Below are positions 61,464 to 64,000 of a stretch of 64,000 nt of DNA, one piece after another; position 1 is the stretch's first letter; each line of letters begins with the position of its first letter. This stretch comes from Polyangiaceae bacterium. GTDB taxonomy: Bacteria > Myxococcota_A > Polyangia > Polyangiales > Polyangiaceae. The notes below the pieces were generated by a model, which saw only the letters and a program-made list of their open reading frames with translations, did no database searches and was not told where the DNA came from. The stretch is taken from contig JAICQO010000004.1 of assembly GCA_025937835.1 (NCBI GenBank), positions 62,001 to 126,000 on the forward strand. Reading direction: 5' to 3'. The position numbers and the translations under genes are program-made.

Positions 61464-64000
61464 ATGCCGTATCCGCCTCGCCAGGGCCTGTATGATCCTC
61501 GATTCGAACACGATGCCTGTGGCACGGGGTTCGTGGCCAACATCAAGGGCGAGGCATCGCACGACATCGTCAAGAAGGGCGTCGACATCCTCTTGAACCT
61601 GGTCCACCGCGGCGCTTGCGGTTGTGACCCCCTCACCGGCGACGGCGCCGGCATCGTGCTGCAAGTTCCGCACGCCTTCCTGAAGCGTGAGTGCGCGGCG
61701 CTCGAGATCGATTTGCCCGAGCCCGGTCGCTACGCCGTCGGCAATGTCTTTTTGCCTCGCAACAAAAAGGAGCGTTTGCGCTGCCAGCAAATGCTCGAAG
61801 ACAAGATCTTCGGCACGGGGCAAAAGCTGCTCGGTTGGCGCGACGTGCGCGTGAACGAGTCGGCCCTCGGTCCGATGGCCCGGGCCACGGTGCCCGTGAT
61901 CCGCCAGGTCTTCATCGGTTCGACCACCGAAGATCAGCAGGCCTTCGAGCGCAAGCTGTTCGTGATCCGCAAGTGGGCCGAGCGCGCGGTGCGCGAGAGC
62001 TCGATCGCCAGCAAGGGCATGTTCTACGTGCCGAGCCTGTCGTCGCGCACGATCGTCTACAAGGGTCTGCTCCTCGCGGAGCAGCTCACGGGCTTCTACG
62101 TCGAGCTCGAGGACACGGCGATGGTGAGCGCGCTGGCGATGGTGCACCAGCGCTTCAGCACCAACACCTTCCCGACCTGGGAGCTCGCGCAGCCGTTCCG
62201 CGTGCTCGCGCACAACGGCGAGATCAACACCGTGCGCGGCAACGCCGCGTGGATGAGCGCTCGCGAGCAGCTGTTCGACGACACCGACGTGTTCGGCGAG
62301 GACATCCAGCACATCCTGCCGATCATCCAGCCCGGCGGCAGCGACTCCGCGCAGCTCGACAACGTGGCCGAGCTGCTCTTGCACGGCGGCCGCTCGCTGC
62401 CGCACGTGATGATGATGCTGGTGCCGGAGGCCTGGCAGAACGACAAGCTGATGCCGCAGCACAAGCGCGACTTTTACGAGTACCACTCGTGTCTGGTCGA
62501 GCCGTGGGACGGCCCGGCCGCGCTCGCGTTCACCGACGGCAAGCGCATCGGCGGGATCTTGGACCGGAACGGCCTGCGCCCCGCGCGCTGGACCGAGACC
62601 ACGGACGGGCTGGTGGTGCTCGCCTCCGAAACCGGCGTGCTCGACTTCGCCCCCGAGAAGGTCAAGCGCCGCGGAAGGCTAGAGCCGGGCCGCATGTTCC
62701 TGGTCGACACCGAGCGCGGCCGCATCGTCGAAGACGAGGAAATCAAGGACGAGATCTGCAAGCGCAAGCCGTACGGCAAGTGGATCAAGGAGAACAAGAT
62801 CGCACTGGACGAGATCGAGGCCTCTCCGCCGTCCGCCACGCGCCGCGAGGTCACGAACCTGGTCGAACGTCAGAAGCTGTTCGGCTACACGCAAGAAGAT
62901 CTGCGGCTCTTGCTCGCCCCGATGGGCGAGAAGGGTGAAGAGGCCGTCGGCTCGATGGGCACGGACACGCCGCTCGCGGTGCTCTCCGACGAGCCGATCC
63001 CGCTCTTCAACTATTTCAAGCAGCAGTTCGCCCAGGTCACGAACCCCGCGATCGATCCGATCCGCGAGGAGCTGGTGATGAGCCTCAAGGCTTACATCGG
63101 CGGCGAGGGCAACCTGCTGAACGAGCTGCCCGATCACGCGCAGATGCTCGAGCTCGAGGGGCCGATCCTCACCAACGCCGACATCGCCAAGCTGCGCGAG
63201 ACGCCGCTCCAACAGGTGCGCGTGCCCCCGTCGCTGCCGATGCTGTACCCGGTGGCGGAGGGCGCCGAGGGCCTGAAAGAGGCGCTCGACGAGCTGTGCC
63301 GCCGCGCCTCGCAAGCGGTGCTCGACGGTCACGGGCTGGTGATCCTGAGCGACCGCGGCGCGAGCCGCGACTACGCGCCCGTGCCGAGCCTGCTCGCGAC
63401 CGGCGCCGTGCATCACCACCTGATGCGCAACGGCACGCGCATGCGCATCGGCATCATCGTGGAGACCGGCGAGGCGCGCGAGGTGCACCACTTCTGTCTG
63501 CTCGCCGGCTACGGCGCGGGTGCGGTGAACCCGTACGTCGCGCTCGAGACGCTCGACGCGATGGCCGCCGACGGCGGCTACGGCGCGCTGAAGGACGGCG
63601 AGACGGCCAAGAAGAAGTACATCAAGGCCATCAACAAGGGCTTGCTCAAGGTGATGAGCAAGATGGGCATCAGCACCCTGCAGAGCTATCAGGGCGCGCA
63701 GATCTTCGAAGCCATCGGCCTTTCCGCCGACGTGATCGACCGCTATTTCACGGGCACCGCCAGCCGGATCTCGGGCATCGATCTGGACGTGATCGCCGAA
63801 GAGTGCCGGCGCCGGCACGAGCGCGCGTTCCCGTCGGTCACGAGCGGAAAGCCCATGCTCGACCTCGGCGGCCAGTACCACTACCGCGCGCAGGGCGAGC
63901 GGCACCTGTGGAACCCGACCACCGTGGCCCGCCTGCAGCACGCCGTGCGGCAGGAGGACATCAAGAGCTACAAGGAATACTCGGACTACATCAACGACCA
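61464..64000 (+). CDS. gltB: Glutamate synthase large subunit (N-terminal part)
   Basis: Partial at the window end; 845 residues are visible. Opens with a propeptide followed by the Ntn-nucleophile Cys19 (EHDACGTGFVANIKGEASHDIV). Glutamine amidotransferase features (LVHRGACGCDPLTGDGAG; NTNTFPTWELAQPFR-like NTFPTWELAQP; HNGEINTVRGN) are followed by the central domain (NPAIDPIREELVMSL) and the start of the FMN synthase domain. Makes two glutamates from glutamine and 2-oxoglutarate; GltD would follow outside the window. Confidence 0.96.
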   Translation, partial: MPYPPRQGLYDPRFEHDACGTGFVANIKGEASHDIVKKGVDILLNLVHRGACGCDPLTGDGAGIVLQVPHAFLKRECAALEIDLPEPGRYAVGNVFLPRNKKERLRCQQMLEDKIFGTGQKLLGWRDVRVNESALGPMARATVPVIRQVFIGSTTEDQQAFERKLFVIRKWAERAVRESSIASKGMFYVPSLSSRTIVYKGLLLAEQLTGFYVELEDTAMVSALAMVHQRFSTNTFPTWELAQPFRVLAHNGEINTVRGNAAWMSAREQLFDDTDVFGEDIQHILPIIQPGGSDSAQLDNVAELLLHGGRSLPHVMMMLVPEAWQNDKLMPQHKRDFYEYHSCLVEPWDGPAALAFTDGKRIGGILDRNGLRPARWTETTDGLVVLASETGVLDFAPEKVKRRGRLEPGRMFLVDTERGRIVEDEEIKDEICKRKPYGKWIKENKIALDEIEASPPSATRREVTNLVERQKLFGYTQEDLRLLLAPMGEKGEEAVGSMGTDTPLAVLSDEPIPLFNYFKQQFAQVTNPAIDPIREELVMSLKAYIGGEGNLLNELPDHAQMLELEGPILTNADIAKLRETPLQQVRVPPSLPMLYPVAEGAEGLKEALDELCRRASQAVLDGHGLVILSDRGASRDYAPVPSLLATGAVHHHLMRNGTRMRIGIIVETGEAREVHHFCLLAGYGAGAVNPYVALETLDAMAADGGYGALKDGETAKKKYIKAINKGLLKVMSKMGISTLQSYQGAQIFEAIGLSADVIDRYFTGTASRISGIDLDVIAEECRRRHERAFPSVTSGKPMLDLGGQYHYRAQGERHLWNPTTVARLQHAVRQEDIKSYKEYSDYIND

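Noticed and set aside
59412-62486. Long minus-strand open frame of 1024 residues opposite AddA and gltB
   Set aside because: High-GC antisense artifact; residues are His/Arg/Ala-rich and the plus strand carries well-supported genes in another frame.

Overview
The window is high-GC DNA, very probably from a member of the Myxococcota (Polyangia-like). The phylum call is an inference. It rests on the codon and GC style, a lipoprotein with a short Cys-rich head and a long Gly/Ala/Ser/Glu repeat tail, a bactofilin, several sigma-54 enhancer-binding proteins, and the rpsP-khpA-rimM-trmD-RNA methyltransferase order. A single-gene phylogeny (RpsP, TrmD, GltB) would settle it. The striking content is a nearly complete flagellar locus of about 39 kb (2989-42155), in a lineage usually known for gliding.

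Layout. 1-511: end of a TrmN6-like methyltransferase. 483-2856 (minus): translation/tRNA operon rpsP, khpA, rimM, trmD and a TM1570-type RNA methyltransferase. 2989-15514 (mostly minus): flgF alone with its own sigma-54 promoter; two plus-strand genes (an HDOD-like fragment and a FlgJ-type glucosaminidase); then flgG-flgA-flgH-flgI-flgJ(rod part)-flgM-flgN-flgK-flgL-csrA-fliC-fliD-fliS. 15565-18038 (minus): a lipoprotein and outer-membrane protein pair, then a FleQ-like sigma-54 activator. 18509-42155 (plus): flgB-flgC-fliE-F-G-H-I-J-(fliK-like)-flgD-flgE-fliL-M-N-O-P-Q-R-flhB-flhA-flhF-fliA, a gap with tandem hairpin repeats, then fliW, an HDOD/zinc/membrane protein, a 63-residue gene, flbD, motA and motB. 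A NifU-like gene (42273-42542) and a strong bidirectional terminator close the block.

42679-64000 is general chromosome: secreted and lipoprotein hypotheticals, methionine aminopeptidase, a long coiled-coil protein with a Fic fold that has lost its catalytic motif, a minus-strand operon of a GADEF response regulator, an NtrC-type regulator and a TolC-like protein, an outer-membrane beta-barrel candidate, a bactofilin, an SRPBCC-like protein, a PASTA protein, an AddB/AddA-like helicase-nuclease pair, and the start of gltB (cut by the window end).

How it works together. Four good sigma-54 promoter matches (upstream of flgF, flgG, flgB and fliW) and the FleQ-like activator suggest a sigma-54 early/middle flagellar class. 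FliA plus FlgM provide a sigma-28 late class. CsrA (with a C-terminal extension), FliW and a flagellin leader with hairpins suggest a third, post-transcriptional layer: FliW-CsrA-flagellin partner switching. Deviations from standard flagellar systems are a FliM without the N-terminal CheY-binding motif, FlgJ split into two distant genes, a very reduced FliK, FlhF without an adjacent FlhG, and no che genes in the window.
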